Origin: JANNSW01 sp031431235
GTDB taxonomy: Bacteria > Pseudomonadota > Alphaproteobacteria > Rhizobiales > Hyphomicrobiaceae
Length of the DNA stretch: 22,506 bases
Assembly: GCA_031431235.1 (NCBI GenBank)
Contig: JANPDA010000216.1
Span: 1 to 22,506 of the forward strand
Reading direction: 5' to 3'
This document shows, piece after piece, positions 1-7,960 of this stretch; within the stretch, counting starts at the first letter, position 1, and each line of letters starts with the position of its first letter. The notes under the pieces were generated by a model. It had not been told where the DNA came from, did not search any database, and worked only from the letters and a program-made list of their open reading frames with translations. The translations under genes and the position numbers were made by a program.

Positions 1-1
1 C

Positions 2-715
2 GGCATCGGTCGGGCGATTGCCGAGCGGTTCGTGGCCGAGGGTGCGCGGGTCGCCATCTGCGCACGACGGGCCGCCGAGGTTGCCACCGCAGTCGAGGAA
101 TTGTCGCGCACCGGCGCACCCGCGCTCGGCAGCGCGCTCGACGTCGGCGACAAGGCAGCCCTCGACGCCTGGGTCGCCGACTGCGCCAAGTCGCTCGGCG
201 GCATCGACGTGATCGTGGCCAATGCCAGTGGGCTCGCGTCGAAACCGACGCCGGATGAATTCCGCAAGGGCTTCGATGTCGACCTGATGCATACCGTCAA
301 CATGGCTCACGCCGCGATGCCCCACCTCGAGAGATCGGGGCAGGGCGCCATCGTCGCCATCGCCTCGATCTCGGGGATCGAGGATTATGGCTACGGCGAA
401 TCCGCCTACGGGGCGCTCAAGGCCGCGCTCAACTTCTATGTGAAGTCGCTGTCGGGCAGCGTGGCGGCAAAGGGCATCCGCGCCAATGTGGTGAGCCCGG
501 GCCCGATCATCTTCCCCGGCGGCTTCTGGGACGAGCTCGAGCAGAAGAACCCGACCGAGTTCGGCGACGTCATCGCCAAGAACGCCATGGGCCGCATGGG
601 CAAGCCTGAGGAGATCGCCAACGTCGTCGCATTTCTTGCCAGCCCGATGGCCTCCTATGTGACGGGCACCAACGTGGTGGTCGATGGCGGGCATACCAAG
701 CGGATTCAGAGCTGA
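2..715 (+). CDS. SDR family NAD(P)-dependent oxidoreductase (5' end cut by the window)
   Basis: A short-chain dehydrogenase/reductase, probably cytoplasmic, that reduces or oxidises an unidentified alcohol/ketone substrate. The frame is open from base 2, and its first residues GIGRAIAERF are the second half of the TGxxxGIG nucleotide-binding loop, so only about 15-20 N-terminal residues are missing. The NNAG motif is present as NASG. The catalytic Ser lies in SISG and the Tyr/Lys pair in YGALK. The C-terminus has the usual PEEIANVVAFLASPMASYVTG segment followed by VDGG. A gap of 21 bases to the amidohydrolase suggests one transcript. Family assignment is secure; the substrate cannot be read from sequence. 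Confidence 0.93.
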   Translation, partial: GIGRAIAERFVAEGARVAICARRAAEVATAVEELSRTGAPALGSALDVGDKAALDAWVADCAKSLGGIDVIVANASGLASKPTPDEFRKGFDVDLMHTVNMAHAAMPHLERSGQGAIVAIASISGIEDYGYGESAYGALKAALNFYVKSLSGSVAAKGIRANVVSPGPIIFPGGFWDELEQKNPTEFGDVIAKNAMGRMGKPEEIANVVAFLASPMASYVTGTNVVVDGGHTKRIQS

Positions 716-736
716 GGGGAGCGATCGAGGCAAGCC

Positions 737-2224
737 ATGGCCAAGCCGAGCAAGTCGAAGCCAGCCCCCGCCGCCGCAACCCTCATCGCGGGCGGGATCA
801 TCGTCGCTTTCGACGGCACGCAGCACCGTATCCTGAAGGACGGCGTCGTCGCCATCTCTGGCGACAAGATCCTGCATGTCGGCAAGAGCTATGACGGCCC
901 GGTCGCGCGCACCATCGATGCGCGCGGCGACCTCGTCATCCCGGGCCTCATCAACACCCACGTCCACATCGGCTCGCAGGCGGGCGACCGGATGGTGCTC
1001 GATGCCGGCCGGCGCGATCTGTTCCGCTCGGGCTTCTTGAACCACTGGCCGGCCAAGGGGGTCGGCGGGCCGAACCTCTTCACCTACGAGGACCACGAGG
1101 TCGCGATCCGCTACTCGATCGGCTCGTTGCTGCGCTTCGGCTCGACGACCGTCGTCGAGATGGGGGGCGAGTGCGGTGGCGGGCCGATGGCGCTCGCCGA
1201 CATTGCAGCGGAGGCGGGCCTTCGCCTCTATGTGGCTCCGGGCTTTTCCTCGGCGAGCCACTACTACGATCAGGCCGGGCGGCTCAATCGCATCTGGGAC
1301 GAGAAAGCTGGGCTGCAGGGCCTGGAGAAGGCTGTCAGGTTCTCGCTCGACCTGGATGGCCGACACGACGGCCTCATCCGGCCGATCCTCGTGCCCTACG
1401 AGTTCTACCTCTCGTCCCCCGATCTGCTGCGCCGCACGAAAGCCGCGGCCCAGAAGCACGACCTGCCGATCACGATCCACACCGCGGAAGCCGTCATCGA
1501 GTTCCACGACACGCTGCGCGAGACCGGCCGGACCGTGATCCAGAACATGGCCGATCTGGGCTTCCTCGGGCCCGAGGTGATCCTCGGCCATTGCCTCTAT
1601 ACGGGCGGCCACAGCCAGATCGCCTACCCCTTCGACACCGACCTGGCGCTGATCGCTCAGAGCGGCGCCAGCATCGCCCATTGCCCGGCCGTATTCGCGC
1701 GGCGCGGCCTCACTCTCGAATCCTTCGACCGTTATCGCAAGGCCGGCATCAACATCTCGATCGGCACGGATTCCTATCCCCAGGACATCATCGAGGAGGT
1801 GAAGCTCGCCGCGATCGCAGCGAAGCTGACGGACCGGAGCCCCGAAGCCGGCAACGCGCGCGACGTCTTCAATGCGGCAACGCTCGGCGGCGCCAAGGCC
1901 CTGCGCCGTCCCGATCTGGGGCGACTCGCGCCGGGCGCCAAGGCCGACCTCGTCATCGTCGACCTCGATCGCCTGCGCATCGGCCCGTTCCTCGATCCGA
2001 TCAAGGCGCTCATCCATTGCGGCTCGGGCGAGATGGTGAAGCACGTGCTCGTCGATGGCCGGCAGGTGGTCGAGGCCGGTCGGCTCACCGCCTGGGACGA
2101 GAGCGAGCTCCTGGCTGGTGTGCGGACCTCGACGGATCGCGCCTGGGGGCACTTCGAGAAGTTTCACAACGGCCCCGAGCCGATCGAGACGGCCTACCCA
2201 TCCGCCTTCGAGCCTTGGACGTGA
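737..2224 (+). CDS. Amidohydrolase family protein (ATZ/TRZ-chlorohydrolase/cytosine deaminase type)
   Basis: A 495-residue metal-dependent hydrolase of the amidohydrolase superfamily, acting on C-N (or C-Cl) bonds of an unknown small molecule. The TIM-barrel metal ligands are visible: HVH at residues 75-77 in NTHVHIG, His248 in TIHTAE, His285 in LGHC and Asp345 in IGTDS. The flanking beta-sandwich is formed by the N-terminus and by the C-terminal LAPGAKADLVIVD / VLVDGRQVV segments. It starts at an ATG with GAGG eight bases upstream. The first 15 residues are Lys/Ala/Pro-rich and probably unstructured. Placement directly after an SDR gene suggests a small catabolic operon whose 5' part lies outside the window. 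The metal site supports an active enzyme; the substrate is unknown. Confidence 0.9.
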   Translation: MAKPSKSKPAPAAATLIAGGIIVAFDGTQHRILKDGVVAISGDKILHVGKSYDGPVARTIDARGDLVIPGLINTHVHIGSQAGDRMVLDAGRRDLFRSGFLNHWPAKGVGGPNLFTYEDHEVAIRYSIGSLLRFGSTTVVEMGGECGGGPMALADIAAEAGLRLYVAPGFSSASHYYDQAGRLNRIWDEKAGLQGLEKAVRFSLDLDGRHDGLIRPILVPYEFYLSSPDLLRRTKAAAQKHDLPITIHTAEAVIEFHDTLRETGRTVIQNMADLGFLGPEVILGHCLYTGGHSQIAYPFDTDLALIAQSGASIAHCPAVFARRGLTLESFDRYRKAGINISIGTDSYPQDIIEEVKLAAIAAKLTDRSPEAGNARDVFNAATLGGAKALRRPDLGRLAPGAKADLVIVDLDRLRIGPFLDPIKALIHCGSGEMVKHVLVDGRQVVEAGRLTAWDESELLAGVRTSTDRAWGHFEKFHNGPEPIETAYPSAFEPWT

Positions 2225-2291
2225 ACTGAGCCTCGCTTTCTTGTATGAGAGCGATCATGCAGTCCGGCGCGTTGCCGGCCGAGGATCGCCC

Positions 2292-2990
2292 ATGCCGACA
2301 CTCATCCATTTCCGCCTGTGCGCTTTCAGCCGCTCGATCCGGCTGCTGCTGGCCGAGCAGAGGATCGAGGTGGAGGCGCGCGAGGAGCGGCCGTGGGAGT
2401 GGCGGCGCGAGCTGCTCGACATCAATCCGTCCGGGGCGCTGCCGGTGCTGCTGCTGGAGGGTGAGCCCGCGCTGTGCGGGTCCTATGTCATTTCCGAGTA
2501 TCTGAGCGAGACCATGACGGCCGGCGATCTGGGCCTGGCGGACTGCCGTCCGTTACCCGGCACCGCCACGGAACGGGCCGAGGTGCGCCGCCTGGTCGAC
2601 TGGTTCCACCTGAGGATGCAGGGCGACGTCACCCGCCACCTGCTGGAGGAGAAGGTCTATGCCCGCTTCCATCAGGGCGGCGGCAAAGTTCCCGATGTGG
2701 AGGTGCTGCGAGCGGTGCGCGACAATCTCAAATACCACCTGTCCTATCTGGAGCACCTCGCCGGGCAGCGGCGCTGGCTCGCGGGCGAGGAGCTGTCCTT
2801 CGCGGATCTCGCAGCGGCGGGGCATCTGTCGGTCGCGGACTATCTGGGCGAGATCGAGTGGGAGGGCTTCGAGGCTGCACGCAGCTGGTATGCCCGCATG
2901 AAGTCGCGGCCCTCGCTTCGGGCGATCCTGGCCGAGCGCCTGCCCGGCGCTCCAACCCCGCCGCCGCACTATGCCGATCCCGATTTCTGA
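2292..2990 (+). CDS. fzlA: Glutathione S-transferase family protein, probable FtsZ-binding FzlA orthologue
   Basis: A 232-residue GST-fold protein: an N-terminal thioredoxin-like domain (to about residue 78, with the LPVL cis-Pro loop and GSYVISEYL) and a C-terminal helical domain. The N-terminal LCAFSRSIRLLL and the far C-terminus, KSRPSLRAILAERLPG then HYADPDF, resemble FzlA. FzlA is the alphaproteobacterial GST-like protein that binds FtsZ and sets constriction rate; it does not depend on GST catalysis. The start was chosen at ATG 2292 because upstream in-frame codons overlap the preceding amidohydrolase gene and the fold begins here. The last 20 bases overlap queG. GST family membership is certain; FzlA identity is recalled from family features and is less sure. 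Confidence 0.8.
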   Translation: MPTLIHFRLCAFSRSIRLLLAEQRIEVEAREERPWEWRRELLDINPSGALPVLLLEGEPALCGSYVISEYLSETMTAGDLGLADCRPLPGTATERAEVRRLVDWFHLRMQGDVTRHLLEEKVYARFHQGGGKVPDVEVLRAVRDNLKYHLSYLEHLAGQRRWLAGEELSFADLAAAGHLSVADYLGEIEWEGFEAARSWYARMKSRPSLRAILAERLPGAPTPPPHYADPDF

Positions 2991-4110
2991 AGCGGATCGC
3001 GGCCTGAGGGCGCGGATCGAGGAAGAAGCGCGCGCGGCCGGGTTCCAAGCCCTCGCCGTCACCCGGCCGGATGCGATCCCGCTCGCCGCCGCCCGGCTCG
3101 AACGGTTCATCGCCCTCGGCCACCATGGCGGGATGGATTGGCTCGCCCGCAATGCCGACCGGCGTGGCAACCCGCTGGCGCTCTGGCCGCAAGCGCGCAG
3201 CGTCGTGATGCTGGCGCTCAGCTACGCGCCAGAGGCGGACCCGCTCGACGCGCTCGCCGTGAAGGATCGGGCCGCGATCTCCTGCTACGCCAAGGGGCGC
3301 GACTACCACGACATCGTCAAGCCCGGCCTGAAGCGGGTCGCGCGCCTGATCGCGGCCCTGACCGGCGCCGGCGTCAAGGTGTTCGTCGACACCGCGCCCT
3401 TGCTGGAGAAGCCGCTCGCCGCGGCTGCCGGGCTCGGCTGGCAGGGCAAGCACACCAATCTCGTCTCGCGCAGGCTCGGGAGCTGGTTTTTCCTGGGAGC
3501 GATCCTGACCACGGCCGAGCTTGCAGCCGACACGCCCGAGAGCGACCACTGCGGCAGCTGCCGCCGCTGCCTCGACATCTGCCCGACCGATGCTTTTCCC
3601 GCACCCTATCAGCTCGATGCCAGGCGCTGCATCGCCTACCTCACGATCGAGCATGCGGGCCATATCGATCGCTCCTTCAGGGCGGCGATCGGCAATCGTG
3701 TGTTCGGTTGCGACGATTGTCTCGCGGTCTGCCCGTGGAACAAATTCGCAACCGCAGCACACGACCAGCGCCTCGCCGCACGGACACAGACCGACAACCC
3801 GCCTCTCGCGGATCTGCTCGCCATGGACGATGTCGCCTTCCGTGAGCGCTTCCGCGGCACGCCGGTGAAGCGTACCGGCCGCGATCGCATCGTGCGCAAT
3901 GCGCTGATCGCAGCCGGCAACTCGAGTGACGCGACGCTGCTGCCGAACATCGAGCGGCTACTGGACGACCCGGCCGCGATCGTACGCGCGATGGCGGTCT
4001 GGGCATTGGCCCGGCTAGCGGGTAGAAGTCGCTTCGAGGAGCTTCGACCCGGTCGTCTCGGCAGCGAGAGCGATCCCGATGTGCGCCGCGAATGGCAGGA
4101 TTGGCCCTGA
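2971..4110 (+). CDS. queG: tRNA epoxyqueuosine(34) reductase QueG
   Basis: A 379-residue cobalamin- and Fe-S-dependent enzyme that reduces epoxyqueuosine to queuosine at tRNA position 34, the final step of queuosine synthesis, in the cytoplasm. Two [4Fe-4S] sites are plain: C194, C197, C200 and C204 in CGSCRRCLDICP, plus C220, C247, C250 and C254 (FGCDDCLAVCPWNKF). Asp140 in VDTAPLLEK matches the proposed catalytic acid. A HEAT-like tail (about residues 290-375) follows, as is usual. The ATG lies inside the end of the GST gene, a 20-base overlap, so the two are probably translationally coupled. Its stop overlaps the next start as TGATG. Length and motifs are normal. Confidence 0.96.
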   Translation: MPIPISEADRGLRARIEEEARAAGFQALAVTRPDAIPLAAARLERFIALGHHGGMDWLARNADRRGNPLALWPQARSVVMLALSYAPEADPLDALAVKDRAAISCYAKGRDYHDIVKPGLKRVARLIAALTGAGVKVFVDTAPLLEKPLAAAAGLGWQGKHTNLVSRRLGSWFFLGAILTTAELAADTPESDHCGSCRRCLDICPTDAFPAPYQLDARRCIAYLTIEHAGHIDRSFRAAIGNRVFGCDDCLAVCPWNKFATAAHDQRLAARTQTDNPPLADLLAMDDVAFRERFRGTPVKRTGRDRIVRNALIAAGNSSDATLLPNIERLLDDPAAIVRAMAVWALARLAGRSRFEELRPGRLGSESDPDVRREWQDWP

Positions 4111-4991
4111 TGCCCCATCTCTTCTGTTTCGGTCTCGGCTATTCGGCCGCGGCGCTTGCGTCACGCTGGCGGGCGAACGGCTGGCCGGTGACGGGCACCT
4201 CCCGCAGCCGTGAGGGCGCTCTGCGCCTGGAAGTCGCCGGCTATTCGGGGATCGTGCTCGAGGGATCCTCACGCCAGCCCGATGTCGCGGCGGCATTGCA
4301 GGCGGCAACGCATGTGCTGGTCTCGGCGCCGCCCGATGGTGATGGCGATCCGGTGCTGCGCTGCCATGCGACCGATCTGGCAGCGAGCCCTGGCATCGGC
4401 TGGATCGGCTACCTCTCGACAGTCGGCGTTTATGGCGACCATGGCGGGGCGTGGGTCGATGAATCCTCTGCCCTGCATCCGGTTTCCGAGCGCTCGACGC
4501 GCCGCGTCGCGGCCGAGCGCGCGTGGCTCGATTTCGGCGCGGCAAGCGGCCGGCCGGTGATGATCTTCCGCCTCGCCGGCATCTATGGACCCGGTCGCAA
4601 CACGCTCGAGAACGTGCTGGCCGGCGAGGCGCGGCGCATCATCAAGCCTGGGCAGGTGTTCAATCGCATTCACGTCGCCGACATTGCGACCACGCTGGCA
4701 GCCTCGATCGCGCGACCGCGGGCGGGCGCCATCTACAACGTGACCGACGACGAGCCGGCCCCGCCCGAGGATGTCGTCGCCTATGCGGCGGACCTGCTCG
4801 CAGCGACGCTTCCGCCGGCGCTCGATTTCGCGACCGCCGAGCTTTCTCCGATGGCACGCAGCTTCTATGGCGAGACCAAACGGGTCTCCAACCGGCTGAT
4901 CCGTCGGGAGCTCGGCGTGGAACTGGCTTATCCGACCTATCGCGAGGCGGCCAAGGCGCTGCTAGTCGACCTGCGAGGACGCATCCCGTAG
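4110..4991 (+). CDS. SDR/NAD-dependent epimerase family protein (YeeZ-like)
   Basis: A 293-residue extended-SDR-like protein with an N-terminal Rossmann fold. FGLGYSAAALA is the dinucleotide loop, YLSTVGVYGDHGG resembles the active-site strand, and FRLAGIYGPGR is the typical epimerase motif. ATG 4110 was preferred to the in-frame ATG at 4092. It forms a one-base TGATG overlap with queG, and the Rossmann strand starts a few residues later, as in YeeZ homologues. The family is commonly annotated as a nucleoside-diphosphate-sugar epimerase, but the canonical YxxxK is not obvious, so catalysis is uncertain. It is probably the last gene of the GST-queG cluster. Confidence 0.85.
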   Translation: MPHLFCFGLGYSAAALASRWRANGWPVTGTSRSREGALRLEVAGYSGIVLEGSSRQPDVAAALQAATHVLVSAPPDGDGDPVLRCHATDLAASPGIGWIGYLSTVGVYGDHGGAWVDESSALHPVSERSTRRVAAERAWLDFGAASGRPVMIFRLAGIYGPGRNTLENVLAGEARRIIKPGQVFNRIHVADIATTLAASIARPRAGAIYNVTDDEPAPPEDVVAYAADLLAATLPPALDFATAELSPMARSFYGETKRVSNRLIRRELGVELAYPTYREAAKALLVDLRGRIP

Positions 4992-5035
4992 GCGGCCGCA
5001 ATGGCGCCGCCGTCAATCATCCGGCAGCGGAACGC

Positions 5036-5065
5036 TTGTTGCATCGATGCTGAAGGCGCTACGAT
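5036..5065 (+). promoter_or_regulatory. Weak candidate sigma70-type promoter for the cyclase-like gene
   Basis: In the 156-base gap before the cyclase-like gene, TTGTTG (5036-5041) and TACGAT (5060-5065) are 18 bases apart. Matches to consensus are 3/6 and 4/6. Downstream, 5078-5102 can form a GC-rich hairpin (GGGC/GCCC core, TGTT loop) in the predicted leader. This is a by-eye match only. Confidence 0.25.
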
Positions 5066-5147
5066 GGATGTCGAAATGGCAGCCGGGCTGTTGCCCGCAG
5101 CCTCTCGCCACCGAGCGTGAACCGCAAGACATTGATTGGGGAGCACG

Positions 5148-7823
5148 ATGTCTGACGACAGCCAGCCGGAGGAAAACGAGATCGGACCAGAGCGAGCCGG
5201 AACGCCGGCAGCTCCGACGCCGCCCAGATCCCGCGGCCTGTCCTTGCGCACCAAGCTGATCACCTCGTTGCTGCTGACGAGCCTCTTGAGCGTCGGCATC
5301 GTCACCTACCTGTCCTATCGCGGCGGCAATACGGCGCTGACGGCGGAAGCGGCCAACAAGCTGAACGCACTGGCCAGCAGCAAGAAGCAGCAAGTCGAGT
5401 GGTATCTGAAAAACATGCGCGACACCTTCGGCGTGCTCGGAGAGGATGTCGCGGTCGTCTCGGCGCTGCAATTGCTGCGTGACGGCTTCGGCCAGCTCGG
5501 CGCGACGCCGGTCCCGCCGGAGCACAGGCAGGCGCTCGAGGCGTTCTACCGCAGCGATATATTGCCAAAGCTCGCGAGCGCCAGCAGCGGCATTCCGGTG
5601 CTCGAGGATCTGATCCCGGCGAGCGACAAGGCCGTCGAGCTGCAATGGCTCTATCTCGCCCAGAACCCGAACCAGGACGACCGCAGCAAGCTCGTCGCAC
5701 ACAAGGAGAACAACGCCTATACGCTCGCTCACTCGATCTACCACGAGTGGTTCCGTGAGGTGAACAAGCGATTCGGCTTCTATGATCTGATGCTGATCGA
5801 CGGCGAGAGCGGCGATGTCGTCTACACGGTCGCCAAGGGAATCGATCTCGGCAGCAACCTGCTGACGGGATCACTGTCGCGCTCGAACCTGGGCCAGCTC
5901 TACCGCGACGTGCTGCAACAGAAGCAGCGCGGCCTCGTCAAGATGACGGATTTCGCCTTCTATCGGCCGTCCGGCGGCACCTCGGCGAGTTTCATTGCAA
6001 CGCCCATCTACTCCAACTTCAAGTTCCTCGGCGTGCTCGTCGCACAGGTCTCGGTCGACGCCCTCAACAAGTTCATGACCAGCGGGCGTACCTGGCGCAA
6101 GGAGGGGCTCGGGGAGACCGGCGAGGTGTTGCTGGTCGGCGCCGACAACCTGCTGCGCTCGGACGCACGGCTCCTGCTCGATGCGCCCGACGAGCATCTG
6201 AGGCAGCTCGAGCTGTCGGGCGTTCAGAGCCTCGTCATCGACGAGATCCGAGCCAAGCAGACCAGCATTCTGATCGAGCCTTTCAATCTGGAGCGCATGC
6301 GCGCGGAGATTGCCCGGTCGGGCGTTGGCGGCCTGAGCAAGGCTGGGGGCACTGGCATCGTCGAGGGCGAGCGCGGCAAGCCGATTCTGCTTTCCTTCGC
6401 CGATCTCGATCTGCCCGACGTCAAATGGTCGGTCGTCGCCAAGCTCGACGAGGACGAGGCGCTGCAGCCCCAACGCGAGTTCGGACGCAAGGTGATGCTG
6501 GCCGCCTCGGCCATCGTGCTGGCGACGACGCTGCTGGCGCTCTGGCTCGCGAGCCGGTTCCTGAGGCCGGTGACGGCTCTGATCGAGGGCATCGACAGGC
6601 TTCGCCGCGGCGAGACGCAGGTGTCGATCGAGAACCGGTCGCACGACGAGTTCGGGACGTTGACCGATGCGTTCAACAGCATGGCAGCCGACATCCGCGA
6701 TCGCGACAAGGTGATCGAGGGCAAATCGCGCGCCTATGAGGCGCTGTTGAAACGGATCTTCCCCGATGCGGTCGCCGAGCGGCTGAAGAAGGGCGAGGGC
6801 CAGTTCATCGACACCTTCCCCCAGGTCTCGGTCGTCTATGCCATGGTCGAGGGCTTCACCCAGACCATGGAGGAGCGTGACGGCGTCGAGGCGATGGCGC
6901 TGCTCAACCGGGTGGTCGATGCTTTCGATGCGTCCGCGGAAAACCTCGGCGTCGAGAAGGTGAAGACGCTCGGCGAGCATTACCTCGCCGTCTGCGGCCT
7001 TGCCGTGCCGCGCCTCGACCACCCCCACCGGGCGGTTGATTTCGCGCGTGCGATGGCTCGCGAGCTGCACCTGTTGAACGAGGCGGAGGGGACATCGCTC
7101 TCGGTGCGCATCGGCATCCACTCGGGCGCCGTGCATGCCGGTCTCGTCGGCAGCCGCAAGTTCGTCTATGACGTCTGGGGTCGCACCGTGAAGATCGCCG
7201 GGCGGATCGCCTATGAGGCCGACCTCGACAGCGTCCGGATCTCTTCGGAAACTTACCGGTTGCTCAACCGGCCCGAGGAGTTCGGAGCCGGCCATCTGGT
7301 CGCGACCAAGACGCATGGCGATCTGACGACGTTCGAGCTGGCGCTCGGCTTGCCGGAGGCGAGTTTACGACTCGGCGAGCATGGCGACGGCGGCGTGGCG
7401 GGCGAGGACGAGGAAGCCGAAATCGCCGAGCCGCCGGTGCCGGTCGAGCCAAGGTCGGCGCCGAGGCCATTGAAGCCCAAGCAGCGCACCGTGGCGATCG
7501 AGGCCAACACCGGGCGCGCGCCCGCCCCCGCCAAGCGGCAACCGCCGTCGGGCAAGGCTTTGCCGCTGAAGGCTGCAGCCCAGCCCCGGGTCGGCTCACC
7601 CGCTGCCAGCCAGGCAGCAGCACCGGCGCCCGCGCCACCTCAACCGACTGCCAAGCCAACCGGCAAGCGCCAGCGAGACGTCGGCAAGGTGGCAGCGCTG
7701 ACCCGCAACGGCACCAACCCGCGCCCGGCTGCAGCGCCGCCCGAGGTCGAGGCTCCTGCGCCCGAGGTGCAGCGCAAGCTGGCCCACAGGCTGGTTCGCC
7801 GGCACCGGCCCGACCGGACCTAG
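5148..7823 (+). CDS. Membrane HAMP / class III adenylate/guanylate cyclase-like protein with degenerate catalytic site
   Basis: An 891-residue inner-membrane signalling protein. Order: cytosolic N-tail, TM1 (about 37-57), a large periplasmic sensor region (about 58-446), TM2 (about 448-471), HAMP (about 471-520), a class III cyclase domain (about 555-735) and a Pro/Ala/Lys-rich basic tail (about 750-891). Purine-selecting positions are of adenylate cyclase type (K606, D675), and the transition-state Arg (R686) is kept. The first metal Asp is Met566 (YAMVEGFT), the second is Glu610 (LGEHY), and the transition-state Asn is Lys682. Activity is therefore doubtful. ATG 5148 has GGGGAGC upstream and was preferred to the TTG at 5136. 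The TAG stop is the first three bases of a 130-bp repeat. A CNB-MscS gene follows. Confidence 0.9.
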   Translation: MSDDSQPEENEIGPERAGTPAAPTPPRSRGLSLRTKLITSLLLTSLLSVGIVTYLSYRGGNTALTAEAANKLNALASSKKQQVEWYLKNMRDTFGVLGEDVAVVSALQLLRDGFGQLGATPVPPEHRQALEAFYRSDILPKLASASSGIPVLEDLIPASDKAVELQWLYLAQNPNQDDRSKLVAHKENNAYTLAHSIYHEWFREVNKRFGFYDLMLIDGESGDVVYTVAKGIDLGSNLLTGSLSRSNLGQLYRDVLQQKQRGLVKMTDFAFYRPSGGTSASFIATPIYSNFKFLGVLVAQVSVDALNKFMTSGRTWRKEGLGETGEVLLVGADNLLRSDARLLLDAPDEHLRQLELSGVQSLVIDEIRAKQTSILIEPFNLERMRAEIARSGVGGLSKAGGTGIVEGERGKPILLSFADLDLPDVKWSVVAKLDEDEALQPQREFGRKVMLAASAIVLATTLLALWLASRFLRPVTALIEGIDRLRRGETQVSIENRSHDEFGTLTDAFNSMAADIRDRDKVIEGKSRAYEALLKRIFPDAVAERLKKGEGQFIDTFPQVSVVYAMVEGFTQTMEERDGVEAMALLNRVVDAFDASAENLGVEKVKTLGEHYLAVCGLAVPRLDHPHRAVDFARAMARELHLLNEAEGTSLSVRIGIHSGAVHAGLVGSRKFVYDVWGRTVKIAGRIAYEADLDSVRISSETYRLLNRPEEFGAGHLVATKTHGDLTTFELALGLPEASLRLGEHGDGGVAGEDEEAEIAEPPVPVEPRSAPRPLKPKQRTVAIEANTGRAPAPAKRQPPSGKALPLKAAAQPRVGSPAASQAAAPAPAPPQPTAKPTGKRQRDVGKVAALTRNGTNPRPAAAPPEVEAPAPEVQRKLAHRLVRRHRPDRT

Positions 7824-7950
7824 TGTTCCCTCCCACTCATTCGATTCCGGCGAAGCTGGATCAATGAATGGAAAGAGGGAACACAAACAAAGAGTTGGCT
7901 AGTGGGCTGGCCATTCATTGAGGGTACGAAATGAATGAGTCAGAACACTG
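7821..7950. repeat. 130-bp structured dispersed repeat, copy A (MITE/REP-like)
   Basis: This segment is repeated at 22288-22417 with the same length, seven differences and no indels. The ends are inverted: TAGTGTTC at one end, GAACACTG here (GAACACTA in copy B). Bases 7823-7884 fold into a long hairpin: a 10-bp GTGTTCCCTC/GAGGGAACAC stem, a 9-bp CCACTCATT/AATGAATGG stem (one mismatch) and an inner stem with a GAA loop. A second hairpin is CATTCATT/AATGAATG near 7912-7938. The repeat supplies the stop codon of the cyclase-like gene and contains a spurious upstream ATG (7931) for the channel gene. It encodes nothing. A non-autonomous mobile or REP-type element is the best guess. Confidence 0.9.
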
Positions 7951-7960
7951 GGAGCGGGAC

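Noticed and set aside
2225..2291. CCGGC/GCCGG stem before the GST gene as a terminator
   Set aside because: Only five pairs and no T-run; too weak to call.
5871..7316. 481-codon minus-strand open frame
   Set aside because: Antisense to the cyclase-like gene; no motifs, and its composition is typical of a shadow frame.
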